Positions 1-12,900 of a stretch of DNA of 64,000 nt are shown piece by piece. Both the position numbers and the translations under genes were made by a program. The notes under the pieces are model-generated. The model saw only the letters and a list, made by a program, of their open reading frames with translations, was not told the origin of the DNA and ran no database searches. Positions within the stretch are counted from its first letter, which is position 1. Every line of letters begins with the position of its first letter. Source of the DNA: Trissonchulus latispiculum (Eukaryota > Nematoda > Enoplea > Enoplida > Ironidae); contig JASAND010022164.1 of the NCBI GenBank assembly GCA_030248195.1, forward strand, positions 1 to 64,000. Direction: 5' to 3'.

Positions 1-158
1 TAACCCTTTCCCCGATGCACAAGTTGACCGCTGCAGCCAATGGGATATTGTACACCACCGATATCCTCTGCAGTTCAGCTGAATTCAAGAACAACACTCG
101 TCCGTAGTAGCTGGACATGAAACCACCACCAGGATGAATGCTGTATCCCAAATCATAC

Positions 159-188
159 AGAAAGTCATACCCTAGAAAGTCATACCCA
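159..188. repeat. 15-bp tandem microduplication creating a stop
   Basis: AGAAAGTCATACCCT (159-173) is followed at once by the same sequence with one changed base (174-188). On the minus strand the junction makes the TAG stop at 174-172. The frame is open again on the far side, so the duplication itself broke the ORF. Confidence 0.85.
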
Positions 189-920
189 CAGCGGTGTCCT
201 CCTGACGGAACTTCTTCATGAAGGCACTCAGAACCTCCTCGAAATCCTCCATGTTGTCAATGACCGTCTTTGCTGCTGCCTTCGCTTTGGGGGATTGCCG
301 TTGAACGGCACCCTCCATTTTCCCCAGTTTATCCTCCTCTTGACTCCAGGCGTCCTGTGCTTTGGTCAGTCGAGTCCAGTATGCCTCCAACATATCCGCG
401 TCTACCTTGGACAAATCCAACGGATCAAACCTATTGAACGTCGGAATATCATCCTGACCTTTCGTGGAGGTCCGGTTCGCGGCTTTACGTGGAGTGTGCC
501 AACTCGAGTTCGAAGCACGAGCATCCGGTGAACTGGGTTCCGGATTGCAATCCTTTGATGCAGCCTCCTGAAGAGACAAGCCGTCCTTGACCGTGACAGC
601 TTGTGTTGCCACCGAATTCATGGGTGACTGTTCCGAATCCGATTCCTGACAAACAGACCCATCCTGTGACTGAGCTTTGCCCTTCTTCTTCTTGCCATTT
701 TTGTTGGGCTTCTTGGGCTTTTTCGGCTTTTTCGGTCCCCGAGGTTCCTGAGATTGCCCAGAATCCGGATGTTCCTGAGGTCTCAGGGGAACCTGGTCTT
801 GCCGCTGAGGCAAGTGAAGTCTTCTGGGGAAGACCCCGACCGAATGGCGATCCTGCTTCCGTCCATTATGCAGTACACAAGCCATATGGAAGCACTTAGC
901 TTCAGGATATCCTTCAATGC

Positions 921-968
921 ATTTCCAACGTGGGGTATGCAATTATTTCCAACGTGGGGTATGCAATT
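921..968. repeat. 24-bp perfect tandem duplication creating a stop
   Basis: ATTTCCAACGTGGGGTATGC plus AATT occurs at 921-944 and again at 945-968 without any difference. The period is 24 bp, so the frame is kept, but the junction reads TAA on the minus strand and ends the open segment at 943. The peptide LHTPRWK is read on both sides of the stop. Confidence 0.9.
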
Positions 969-1445
969 CCTCGTCGGACAACGTCCCTATATGCTGATAT
1001 CGTAACATATTGACATGACCTGAGTGACGAGACTGGCTGACTGGTCGGACCCAATGGTCGACCTGGGATCCTTGTGATCCACGGTTCGGGAATTCGTGAC
1101 CCCTGTGGTCGGGTGGCCTCCTAATCATGCTAACATGACCGGCCTGCGGTTTTTTGGCGGGGGTCCGCTCCCCCATCATTCGTTTCCCGAATTGCCACCA
1201 GTTCGTTGACCAGCATTGCTTCCACCACCACCACCTCTTTTCCTGAACCCACCACCGCCGCGACCTGATGACAGGAAGCGACCCGAACCACGCGTTGCAC
1301 CACCACCGCCGGACGGGCGTTTCACTTCAAATTGACCAGTGCCATCATCCTTCTGCTTCAGCAAACATCCGAAGAATCTGCTGTTGACCATTCTGAGCCA
1401 CAGTGGGTCGTCACCTCAGAAGGTGATGTTCTTATTATACACCGG

Positions 1446-1487
1446 ACAATGTGCCCACCTGTGACCAGGTTCCGCACAGTAGGTACA
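1446..1487 (-). other. CCHC zinc knuckle of the minus-strand gag
   Basis: The minus strand translates to CTYCAEPGHRWAHC, which fits C-x2-C-x4-H-x4-C, the nucleic-acid-binding knuckle of retroviral and retrotransposon nucleocapsids. It is the firmest evidence that the 1-3735 ORF chain is a gag. Confidence 0.85.
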
Positions 1488-3735
1488 ACGATTGGACCTA
1501 TCCTGACTAGAAGATGCCTTTCCTGAGTTTAGTGTTCGCCTGTTGCTCCACCAGAAAACAGACTTCCTCCGGGTCCAAGTCTTGCATGTTCGGATCTTCC
1601 AATATCTCACAGGCTGCGACCACTTCGTCGTCCCAGGATTGTTGACCTGTTGCCATTGCCTGGCCTTGGACGATCGAGTTCCTGATGTCCTGAAGCTCAC
1701 GTTTGAGTTCGCGTACATACGCTGGACATTCCTGCTGATCAGTGGGCTGAACCCTCTCACCATCACCAACGCTACATATGGTCTCCATTGGCTTTGATTG
1801 AGTGTCACCATCCTCGACCGCTTCCAAAATACGCACGGCTCGCATGAAGATATCGTTCGGCCTGCGATGGTACCAATTCTCAGCATCGGCGAACAAACTG
1901 GCCACTTTTGCTCGCAATGCCGCCTTGAGTCCTCTAGAGACCCGCTCTACAACCTTAAGCTCCCGATCCTTCAGCTCGGCCGTCGGAAAGGCTTTACAGG
2001 CGAGTGACCTCAGCTCGTTGAGATAATCAGGCTAGATTCCGATGCGAGTTGTTTCCGTTCGAAGAATTCCCGAGCATATTTGTCGGCCGATTTGGTGACC
2101 GGCTCATAGAGCTGATGGAGAATGGCCACCAATTCCTCGTAGGTTCCCATGGTCTGACCTTCCAAGTCTTGCTTGACCACATCATCAAGCAGATACCACA
2201 ACAATGGCCGTTTGAGGTCAAGCTCGGCTCCACTTGCCTCCCAAGTTGACTCAAACATCTTCAGCCATGTTGACAATTTGATGGCTCCTTTCCGGCGAAC
2301 TTGAACTTGGAGATTGACTTGAACCACTTGGTGTAATCATTCAACATCTGCACTTGTTGAGGCGTCATTCTGACCATGTTGACCGACCCACCGGACGATG
2401 GTCGTCGCGGCGGGGTGACAGTCGGCCGAACCGGCTGTTCCTGTGATGGCTGATGACTGGTTGATGGTTCCATTGATCCCAAATGATCAGCTGGACTGGT
2501 TTCCGGAATTGACAACATCAAGCTCCGACCACCAGCGTGAACCCGATGACCGGCTCGTCCACCGCGAACCGATGGTCGCAAGATATTCGGTCTTCTGGTC
2601 ACCGGTGATGAGGTTTGTGATGGGGTTGACCAAAGGTCCGGTCGCAATATCTGGTTATTCACGACGGTCGTGTTCAATGTGATCACGACTGCTCCCTCAG
2701 GGCGTTGAGCTGGACCCATCTGTCCCCTGGTTGTCGTTTGTGAGGCCCGAGGCACCATAACTTGCTGTTCTATTCCCTGGTTCACTACTACGGGGGTGAT
2801 GACACCCGCGGAGCTCCGTGATGGACTGGGCTGATGAGACGGTGAAGCCAAAGCCTGAGTCCCAACATCAAATGATGGGTCCCAAGACAGCCTATGCTGT
2901 GCTCCCGAATCCGTGGCCCAATTATTCAGTGCCGCCGTTCCAAGTGAGAACTCGTGCTCCAGATTAATTCCAAGGTTCTGGTACACTGAATTGACCAGGT
3001 CGTCCAAAGGTGGCAATCCAGGCATCGCCGCAGCTCCCAGGGCCGTCATATCATCATCAGATTCTTGTAGAGCCTGCCCACGGTCCGGGGACGAACCCAA
3101 GTCCATGCGCTCCTCAAGACCGATGACGGTCTGGTCCCCGGGATTCGACCAGAACTCTGAGGGAGAGCCCTCTGTTCAAATCCAAGTTCCTTCCAGCTCA
3201 GTGTCCTGTTCATTTCGTCACTGAAATTCCGTGTCTGAGTAGCTGGACCATCAGAATGGTTGTCATCCAAAGAAACCAGGCTTGATGCTGCCGTCACAAA
3301 TGCCGAGTCCGATGACGGACCCACTCCTGATGATTCAAGAAACCAGATAATGTGGTCAGAGAACTGGAAATTGTTGGATCCAGAGTAGGGGCACTGCTTT
3401 TCGAGCAGTCCCCGTGCTCCCTCACGCCTTCGCAGATCACGCTGTCGTAGCACTGAACTGGACCGGGGGCGCATCCTCTGCACCGGTTCCCGGTCGTCGA
3501 ACGACCCAGAATTCTTCTGGAAGCCGTGGAGGGGGCCGAAATAACATACGGTCCAAATGGGAGGTCTCCCACGATGTCCAGTCGGCGGATAGGGTTGGTG
3601 ACGTAGCGTTCCCGTTCTTTCAAGCGTAAGCTTGCGCGCTTTTGGTCCATATTGAGTTGCACTCTCTTCTTTTTCTAAAAGGTCTTTTTGAAAATGACAA
3701 TTAGTACAACCCAAAAATATTCTTAGGTACCCCAA

Positions 3736-4382
3736 AAAATACTAATGTATACGTATATAAACAGTAGTACAAAATACAACAAATTGATATAAATTGTAGC
3801 AAAAAGATACTATTTTTGACCTAAAAGAGAAACAATTACCAAAACAAAATCACCAACACAAACAAAAATGATCACAACAAAATTATTTGTTAATTAGGTA
3901 CGAATTTTGGTAAAAATTCCTATCTCAAATCCAAAAAATAGCCTTAGACTAACTCACCCCAAAAATAAATGCTGTATTAGAGCCTAATGTGGGGGAGGAC
4001 CAGGTACACTATTTATACACGTATACAAACAGTCAGACCCTAGAGAAAAAAAATTTTCCGATTTTTGACCCTAGGGGGGATTTACCGACCTAAGAAAATT
4101 GGAAAAATTCGTGCGCTGAACGCGAAGAACTACGGGGGAAACCCCAACGAAACTAAGACAAAAATAAATAAAAATTTGAAAAATTTTACGAAGGGGTTCA
4201 GGCAAGAAATCCCTGAGCTCCTGGCAGCCTAATTACGAGAGACATTTATTACTGTCTGGTCTTCACTCTTTCGTATTTTCATGTTTACGGTAGTAAGCAA
4301 CCACAGTTACCACCGATTTCATGTTAATTTTTAAATCCTTGACTTTTTAACTTTTTTACTCAAATTCTTTTTGTTAATTCAG
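3736..4382. other. AT-rich leader-like stretch, no gene seen
   Basis: About 650 bp rich in A and in AAAAAT runs, upstream of the minus-strand gag. It probably holds the 5' untranslated leader of that element. No tRNA primer site, LTR boundary or ORF could be identified. Confidence 0.4.
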
Positions 4383-4936
4383 CTCAGCCTGAAGGAAAAG
4401 GACATTGCCGTAAGGCGGGATCTGCTTGCTCTGTCCGAGTCAATCAAAGATCTGTAACAAATCCAATTTTCCGGAGATCCGGACCTGCCGGATTTGCCCA
4501 GTCCAACCACCTGTCTGGTCTTGTTGGACGACGCTCTAAGTCAATCCCTGGTCGGATTCGATTCCATCCCAGAAGGCATAACGTCCCCATTTGGTTCGAC
4601 AAAATTCTATCCCCTGGATTCCCCATACCCTCGCTTCGACCCCTGCCAAACACATGTCCAAACCGCCCACAGGAAAACTGTGCCAACTGTCGGAGTCATT
4701 TGGCGATGCAGACGAAACGTCCAGCGGTGTGTCTAGTTCGACTACTCTGGATCAGGGTCCTCGCTCACGTAATCGAGACTCATATTGTCGACGAAACAGT
4801 AGTTGTCGACAGTCCTGTGACAGTACGAACAGTGACGGCTGCTCACCGACGCGCCGTCAAGGCGGTTCGCCAAAAACCCTGCCGAAAACGCCCAGATTCT
4901 GTCGTTGACCCGCGTTTTTGTCGGGCGAAAACATAG
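4383..4936 (+). pseudogene. Possible decayed 3' exon of a host gene
   Basis: A good splice acceptor (pyrimidine-rich tract, then TTGTTAATTCAG ending at 4382) is followed by a readable segment starting LSLKEKDIAVRRDLLALSES, amphipathic and helix-like. It reaches a TAA at 4456-4458. The same frame then stays open to 4736, and a +1 frame (4591-4908) continues with a low-complexity Ser/Asp/Thr-rich and then Arg/Ser-rich stretch (GDADETSSGVSSSTTLD). Two readings are possible: the TAA is the true end of a short last exon, or the segment is a longer exon broken by a stop and a frameshift. Another frame is open from the acceptor to 4936, which warns that openness here means little. The helical start faintly recalls FAM89/LURAP-type coiled coils, but I would not name it. 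Confidence 0.3.
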
Positions 4937-6232
4937 AAGAAGTTATGGTTTAATTAGACTTCTGTCGTCGTGTAAGCATTGGTTTGGCTGAAAGATGGAA
5001 TGATTGAAAATTGTAGGTTCACAACTGAGTTTGAACTGGTCACCCTATCTGCGTTTTCCGTGCAGTAACGGACAGGCTGTTTTCTTCAAATTCTAAGAGA
5101 ACCGGTAAGACGCAACTTATATCTGCGAGAGCTTTTAACAGGAGTTAAACCAGTTATAGGATAAAAGTAAAAGCAGATACCTAATTTTAATTTTGCTTTA
5201 CTCCACTTTTCTGCAAATAGGTCCTAAGACTGCCCTACCAATTTGCAAAATTGCCAACTTGAAGAAATTAAGATTTAAGAGAATAAAATTCTGTTACGAA
5301 ATGGTCGCACGAGAATTGCACACATTTAATCTGCACTTGCCGGCCGCAAACACGAAATTTAGGATCCATATGATCCATTATTTTCGTTTTCTCTAATCAA
5401 ACAAAATTCTCAAGCTTCTGTTCTGTTGCCTGCTGGCAACAGTCAAATTACCTATTGCAGTTTGATACGACAGTATCTGTAGTCCCCTGTAACTAGTTTT
5501 ATCCGAGCTCTTCAAGGAGTTGGCCGTCCAGAGGGGAAACCATTTGAATGGAGCTGTTAATGCATCGTGATCATTTCTTCTCCGGCAGTACAACGCCGGA
5601 TCGCGGCCCCTCAGCAAAATTTGTCTGGCGTTACCCTCCTCGCGAAAGCAACAGGGGGTGTGGCAGTGCAGACGATAGTCCAACTGATTCGATGAAAATA
5701 ACCAAGATAACTTAAGGTGGTGATTCCTTTTGGCCACATATTGTTGGTTGGCGGCTTAAATTAAGATGAAATTTGACGAAACTTTCCGAAATACGTTCTT
5801 TTAGCGTTTTAACACCTTCCGAGCAATCCCGATTAAAAAATTTCCGGTCAGGACGATTTTTCCCAATTTCTGAAAGTTTGGCAGAAGCTATACAGTTATG
5901 ACAATACTCATTCGCAAGTGTCGTTGAGCTTCATATTTTTGCTTTTTAAAGCAACGTTCTAGCTTTTTTCTACCGTGAGATATAGCCGATTTTCTTGTTT
6001 TGGCGTCGAAAATTTGTCATTTTTGCAGAAATCAAATAATCCATCATTTCTTGAACTATGCATGCCGTAAAAGCAAACTAAGGGCATCGATCTGAAGGTC
6101 TCATAGGGGCAAATTATCCGATGCATGATCGTCTTCCAACAGCCATCACGTAGGCTGCGATCATAAAAATGTAGTTTTTGCAAAAAGACGACTAATTTTT
6201 TCCAAAGATTGTGGAGCATTCACACTATGCAC
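4937..6232. other. Intergenic, no gene seen
   Basis: Only short chance ORFs without recognisable motifs, start context or splice pattern. No repeat boundary was found except that the hAT-like element starts at 6233. Confidence 0.5.
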
Positions 6233-8627
6233 TAGTGCTCGGAACGGTTCCACTGGAACCGGTAGAACCGGAACCGGAACCGGAAGGATTTTTGGAACCG
6301 GAACCGGAACCGGAACCGGTAGGATTTGGAACCGGACCGGTTCCAGTGTAATTTGTCTCAGATGATTTGAAAAATATAACCAAAAATTCAGTTTTCAGCA
6401 TGCAAATTTTCAAAATTTCTTTAGCCTTTAAATGTGAACTTTCAGTCAGGAAATTCTGAAAATTTCTCTATCCTTTGAATGTGGTTTCCTAGAAGTTTAC
6501 TCCAATAAGTAAGAGTATAACTTTTCTTGTACATATGTTGGTAAGTTAAGCAATTACTTTTGAGCTTGTTTTTGGAGTCATCAACTTTGAAGCATTAATA
6601 TTAATTGTCTACTTCTAGCTAAAAAACCATCTTTACATCAAAATATAGCTTACGATAGTCTTTTTCTAATAGATACCTGGAAACTAACCTTGATGTCTAA
6701 AGTTTTTACTGAATATTAGAATTGGTCATATAGATTTCCGCATAATCTCGCAGTGGAGACAACGATAACGAGAACCTGGCCGAAAACTGTCTTCAGATTT
6801 GTTTTCAGCAAACTCTGAACCTTCCTGTACTACATATACAACGTTTCAGGAAAATAACAGAAAAAACTTTGGTTTGTTCCTCTTAGACTAATATGTACCC
6901 TTTGGAAGCTTAAACTTTTAAAATTTTGCTGCAGATTGGCCAATAATTTGTTGAAATGCATCTGTGCTACATTTCAGCAAAATCGTTTACAAACTGGAAG
7001 TTACACAGAGGGATTCCTCCACTTTCCTAATACCGGCAGCCTGCATTGGAGGTAAAATAAAATGTTCAGTAGTGAATGAAACCGATTAATAATTATTGAA
7101 ATGAATAAATATCTTAATTTCTAGTCCTATAGTCATTTTGTTTAAAATTTTTCAAACGTTTGGAAGTTTCTTTTTCAAAATTCTCAAATGGTGAAAAGTT
7201 GGAAAGGATTGCGAAAGGAAATTTTATTATTTTAACACTTTTCACGCATGTATGCAGAGTCACTTTTAGCTCTCCCAGTTTTAACTCTTTTAATTCTTTT
7301 AGCGAATGCACAGAGTTAATTTTAACTCTGCCAACTTAAACTCTTTTAACGTTTATTTTTAACCCTGCAGAGTTAAGATTTAAAAACAGGAAGAGCAAAA
7401 TTTAACAATGCGCATTCATGGAAAGGGTTAAAAACTTCCTCTCATCTATTCTACTCTTCCCATTTGCGAAAAGGACCTTAGTACACAGTAGAGTCGCAAA
7501 CGTGGTCATTTTTACTGGAGTCAGGGCACCAAAATGAAAACTAACATTTTTAAAAGCATTGAGCTATTTCTAAAGGTTAAGTTAGTATAAGCCAGAACGG
7601 TTGCCAGTTTAATGAAATTAGTCTATTCAAAATGAAGTACAAGACAATTTTGGTTTATTTAAACTTGTTCTATTGCACATTTTACCACCTCAAATTTGCT
7701 ATTTGCCAACATCAATTAGATATTAGAATAAAGTTTATTGCGAAAACTGGAGATTTCACCGAAAACTAATTCTGCAGTTTTGAGACTGCATGTAAAGATC
7801 GAAGGTTTAGGATTGAATAGTGTACCAGAAATTTCACAAGTCGCATATAATGAGGTGAATCGTGAATGTACTCGGTGTAAGCCTTAAATTATATGTAGAT
7901 TTTTTCCAACTCCAAACATCGACAAAATTATATATAGGGTTTCAAAAACACGGCATAGATAAATAGACACCACCACCTTAAAATTAGTTTTGATGTTATT
8001 TACATTTATGATTTGTGCTGTGTAGCGCATTTATTTTTCGAAAGCAGATTATATAAGCTTTTCAATGAATTCAAGCTTAATATACTAGTCTTAACCTTAT
8101 GTCTGTCTTATTAAAGAAACACTTGTTCACTTTTTCGAAATTTTCAAGGTTTTCGCTTTTTAAAGCTAACAATATCCCGCCAATTGCGAAAAATTGGATT
8201 CCAGGTATCTGTACTTGCTAAACCTGCCACTGCTTTAATGTAAAAAGCATGAATACTTTGAACCCGCAAGATAGATGATTGCGAGAAATTAACAAAATTC
8301 TTGGTCAATTGTCAAACAAAATAAATATGAGAACCAGCTAATTAGTGAATGTGGCATGCCGTGAATGCTTATATACTATACGGTTGAACAAAATATTACC
8401 ATGGTACACAGGAATGAGTTTCGGATTCAAACGTTTTACATATTCATTACAGTCTTAACTTTACACTTTACACATTAAGGAATGAGTTTCGGATTCAAAC
8501 CTTTTACATATTCATTACACTTTTTGACACATTTTAACACTATTAAACACAGGAGTAAAAATTAATTACTTTTTACACGTAAATTAATAACATTAAGCAT
8601 ATAACAAAGTTGGGTCATAATGTTTTG
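6233..8627 (-). mobile_element. hAT-like non-autonomous transposon, copy A (truncated)
   Basis: It begins with the terminal inverted repeat TAGTGCTCGG followed by subterminal GGAACC repeats (to about 6345). It runs as a diverged reverse-complement copy of 9913-12961, matching in order through many landmarks. Examples are the block at 6360-6420 against 12770-12835, the CTCTTTTAAC-rich block near 7270-7340 against 11640-11710, and the block at 8400-8627 against 10000-10135 plus 10568-10640. The match stops abruptly at 8627, so about 100 bp including the other terminal repeat is missing. The 8 bp before the TIR are CTATGCAC. No transposase is encoded. Confidence 0.8.
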
Positions 8628-9912
8628 TTTGGAGAAATTTCCACATTTTTCTCCCAAAATTCCCGAAAGGTCTCTAAAAATTCCCCCCTTATGTAATTAT
8701 TGTAATTTTTATGTTCTGTCTGCAAAGACAGATCATGCACGTCAGCAGACGCTGACAAAAACTGGTTTATTCCAGTTTGTCTCTTTTTCAATGCTGACTC
8801 AGACTTGTTATTGTCAGTTGGGGGTTTTGTCAAGTCACAGAGAGGTCGGTTCTTGAGATTGGGGCCCCACCCTGTTAGCCACCTACACCTGAAAGCGTAA
8901 GTATTTATTTCGCCTTTTTCCTTTTAAAATCCTTTTTAACTTAATCCCTAATCCCTTCTTTTGCTTTAACCCCTTTTTACTTACCTTTCAATTCACTCCT
9001 AACTCTCCCCCTTTCCTTGTCCCACCTAATTAGCGGGGTTGCCCCCGTTCCCTCCCCTGGGTCTAACTTCTTTAGCTAATTCCCCTCCCCCAATTTTGTT
9101 GTACTGTTCCTTTGCCCGAATTGTTGCTGGTCCCCCCTTCCCTTTGTTTGTGTTCCCTCTTTGTGCCCTTTCCCTGTTGTTGTGCGGGTACCCCGCTGTA
9201 CCTTGCCTGTCTTGTCCGGATATCGCCGGACGGACTTTCTTGTCTTATCCTTGTCCTGTGCCGCCTCAGTAAACTCGCCAGTTGTCTGTGATTTATTTTA
9301 TTTAATTAATTTCACTAAACTCTAATTAGTTTGACCCCTTTTCTTAGCCAGGTAGAGCTCTGGGAATAGCCCGGAGCTGACTTATAACTGAGCTTACCTT
9401 TGTGTGCGTGTTCCCCAATTTTGTTAGGCGCCCCGTTGGCGTCCCCCAAAAATTACCCATTACCCCCTTGGCGAGGCAAGTCGGTGGTAGAGAGCCGCCT
9501 GGACTAAATATCTCCACCCGCAGTCACAGGTCAGCGTTCTTGCGCACAGTTCCCGCTTGTAAAATTTGGGGCGTGAGCTCAGTGGTTAAAATCCCTAGCT
9601 CCCCCATATTTTACAATTTAATGCAAAGGTTTTTGTGAAAAACACAGTATTCTGATACCATCATTTATTGCACACTTTTATAAGCAACTGAAGTTACAGT
9701 AACTGAGATTGCAGAAGAATTAGCGCCGATTTTAACATGTCAATAGTTGTGATAGACAAGCTACTTCATTAGTAAATTGCTTTGCCGCATCTTGGTCCGC
9801 AGTGATTAATAAATTTTTGCAACAAACTTTCTAAAGATAGAGTCTTGGCAAAATTTTCAACAATATTTCGCATACAATATTTCGCATGGTTGCATGAGGG
9901 AATACTATGTAT
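8628..9912. other. Unassigned block between the two hAT copies, with a C/T-rich tract
   Basis: The sequence changes character at 8628. About 8,905-9,290 is strongly pyrimidine-rich on the plus strand, with many CCCCC and CCCTTT runs, unlike anything nearby. No supported gene was found. It probably includes part of an unknown mobile element that replaced the end of copy A, because it starts exactly where copy A stops. A tRNA-like hairpin lies at 9557-9616. Confidence 0.45.
9557..9616 (+). other. Hairpin with tRNA A-box-like core
   Basis: TTGTAAAATTTGGGG at 9557-9571 pairs with CCCCATATTTTACAA at 9602-9616. The loop contains GTGAGCTCAGTGGTTAAAAT, which resembles a pol III A box and the D arm of a tRNA. 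No B box follows. It could be a truncated tRNA-derived SINE head or a tRNA relic. Confidence 0.35.
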
Positions 9913-12900
9913 TAGTGCTCGGACCGGTTCGGATTTCGGTTCCACTTGAGATTTTTATGAAACGCTTATAATTCAAGATTTCTTAATTTTTTATATTCCT
10001 AAACTCACTGGATCAAAACATTATGACCCAACGTTGTTATATGCTTAAGGTTATTAATTTACATGTAAAAAATTAATGTTTTACTCCTGTTATTAGTAAT
10101 AGTGTTAAAATGTGTCAAAAAGTGTAATGAACATAGGTTAACGCGGGGGGGGTCTGGGGGGGTCCATGCCCCCCCCCAACCCGGACAAGGTACAGGCCCT
10201 ACCGCCGTCGGGGACAAGGGGTAACGAAAAAATGGCCAAGGGGTAGGCAAAAATAGCCGGAAAAAATTAGTTTTTACACTAAAATTTCAAAAAATTTCCG
10301 GCTTCGCCGGAATTTTTTAACAGATTTTTTAAATTTTTTAGGAAAATCAGACAAAATTTTGAAATTTCTCCAAAAAATTGAAGATTTCTTGCAAATTTTG
10401 ATAAAAAATTGCAAATTTTAATAAAATTAGCGTTAATTTTTCGAAAAATTTTATAATTTTATTTTTGAGGTACAAGCCCCGCTAAAAATCTTTGTTCAAG
10501 GTACAAGCCCCCTCAAAAGTTTCTAGGGACAAGCCCCCCCCAAGACCCGACCCTATGTTAATGTATGGTAATGAATATGGAAAAAGTTTCAATCCTCAAC
10601 TCATTCTTGTGTACCATAACCATGGTAATATTTTGTTTAACCGTATAGGATTTAGGCATTCACGGCATGCCACAGGCACTACCTAGCTGGTTATCTTATT
10701 TATTTTGTTTCAAGAATTTTGTTAGTTGCTCGCAATCCTCTTTCTTGCGGGTTCAACGTATTCATGTTTTTTGCATTAAAACGGTAGATTTAGTAAGATA
10801 TATGACAGATACCTGGAATCCGATTTTTTACGATTGGCGGGATATTGTAGCTGTAAAAAGCCGAAAAATGTAAAAATTTCAAAAAGGTGAACAAGTGTTT
10901 TTTCTATATTTCTCCTATCGGGTCGAGACATAAAGTTAGACTTGTAATTGAGCTTGAATTCATTAAAAAGATATTATAATCTGCATTCGCAAAGTAAATG
11001 CACTGCACAGCACAAATCATAAAATGTAAATAACATCAAAATTAATTTTAAGGCGGTGGTGTCTATTTGTCTATGCCGTGTTTTTGAAACACTATATATA
11101 ATTTTGTCAAGTGTGGAGTTGGAAAAAGATTTACAATTTAGTGCTTTACAACGCGTACATACACAATTCACCTCATTATATGCAACTAGCGAAATTTGTG
11201 ATACACTATTCAATCATAATAAACCTTCGATCTTTACACGCATTTTCAAAACTACAGAATTTGTTTTTGGTGAAATCTCCAGTTTTAGCAATAAACTTTA
11301 TCTAATTGGTGTTGGCGAATGGCAAATTTGAGGTGGTAAAATGTGCAATAGAACTAGATTAAATAAACCAATATTGTCTTGAACTTCATTTTGAATAAAC
11401 TAATTTCATTACACAGGCAAGCGTTCTGGCTTGTATATTTATAGAACCGTTAGAAATAGCTCAATACTTTTAAAAAATGTTAGTTTCATTTTGGTGCCCT
11501 GATTCCAGTAAAAATGACCAATTTTGTGACTCTACTGTCTAAAGGGCCTTTTCGCGAATGGGTAGAATAGACGAGAGGAATATTTTAACCCTTTCCATGA
11601 ATGCGCAGTGCAGTGTTAAATTTAAATCTGTCTGCTTTTAACTCTTTTAACTCTGCAGGGTTAAAAATCAAAGTTAAAAGGGTTAAAACTGGCAGAGTTA
11701 AAATTAACTCTCTGCATACGTGAAAAGTGTTAAAATAATGAAATTTCCTTTCGCAATCCTTTTCAACTTTTCTCCATTTGAGAATTTTGAAAAAGAAACT
11801 TCCAAACGTTTGGAATATTTTATACAAAATGACTATAGGTCTAGAAATGAAGATATTTATTCATTTCATTAATTATTAATAATTGGTTTCATTCGTTAAT
11901 GAACATTTATTTTCATCTTCAATGCAGCGGCTGCCGGTATTAGGAAAGTGGACGAATCCCTCTATGTAACTTCCAGTTTGTAAACGATTTTGCTGAAATT
12001 TAGCACAGATGCATTTCAACTAATTATTGACCAATCTGCAGCAAAATTTTAAAATTTAGATTTCCTAGGGGTAAACAACACTTGGTAAAACAACAGTCCA
12101 AGAGGATAAAACCAAAGTTTTTGCTGCGATTTTCCTGAAACGTTGCATGTACAGGAAGTTTCAGAGTTTGCTTTTTCGGACAGAGTTTTTCGGCCAGGTT
12201 CTCGTTGTCGTTGTCTCCATTACGAGATTACAAATTTAGCCTTCCAAATTGCGAGATCTATGGAGGCTTCTCAAAATTGTAAGCCTGGTTTAATGCGCAT
12301 TTTGCTTGATACAGCATGCGCTTTCTTATGCACTTATTACTGTATCTACACAAGCGTACAGACGTGTTAAACAGTTAAGCTAAAGTTTGGCTGCTGCTAG
12401 TAAAAAGTTGCTAAAAATTGCAGCTGAAACAAATTATACGCTTTTAAAATGCACATATTTTCAAATACTTTTGGGAACACTCCTATGTGCACCCATTCCA
12501 ATATTCAGTGAAAACTTTAGAAATCAAGGTTAGTCTCTAGGTATCTATATATTAGAAAAAGAATATCGTAAGCTATTTTGATGTAAAGATGGTTTTTTAA
12601 CTAATGACTCCAAAAAGGAATCATCAGCTCAAAAGTAATTGCGTAACTTATCAACATCGAAAAAAGCTATACTCTTATACTTGTTGGAGAATGTTACCGG
12701 AAGTTTCGGTAAACTTCCAGGAAACCACATTCAAAAGCTAGAGAAGTTTTCAAAGTTCATATTTAAAGGCTAGAGAAATTTTGAAAATTTGCAGGCTGAA
12801 TACTGAATTTTTGGTTATATTTTTCAAATCATCTGAGACAAATTACACTGGTTCCGGTTCCGGTCCGGTTCCAAATGCTGCCGGTTTTGGTTCCGGTTCC

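Larger units (their letters stand above)
1..3735 (-). pseudogene. Broken gag (start of pol?) of a Ty3/Gypsy-like LTR retrotransposon
   Basis: The minus strand carries a chain of overlapping open segments (3735-3046, 3106-2261, 2327-2010, 1917-1507, 1886-1416, 1391-1176, 1179-943, 942-172). Together they read like one decayed gag. A Pro/Ser/Thr-rich N-terminal part is followed at 2327-2010 by a capsid-like helical stretch (motifs such as WLKMFESTW and YAREFFERKQ). A CCHC zinc knuckle lies at 1487-1446. After it come Gly/Arg-rich and Lys/Pro-rich basic parts (KKPKKPKKPNK). The reading frame stays open past the stop at 172 to the left window edge, so the rest of pol lies outside. Two of the stops are made by short tandem duplications. 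No LTR or primer site was recognised upstream. Assignment to Gypsy-type gag rests on the capsid-like stretch and knuckle only. Confidence 0.72.

Noticed and set aside
9039..9272. Pro/Leu/Cys-rich 77-codon ORF
   Set aside because: It lies inside the C/T-rich tract; pyrimidine-rich DNA gives Pro, Leu, Ser and Phe codons without stops in all plus frames.
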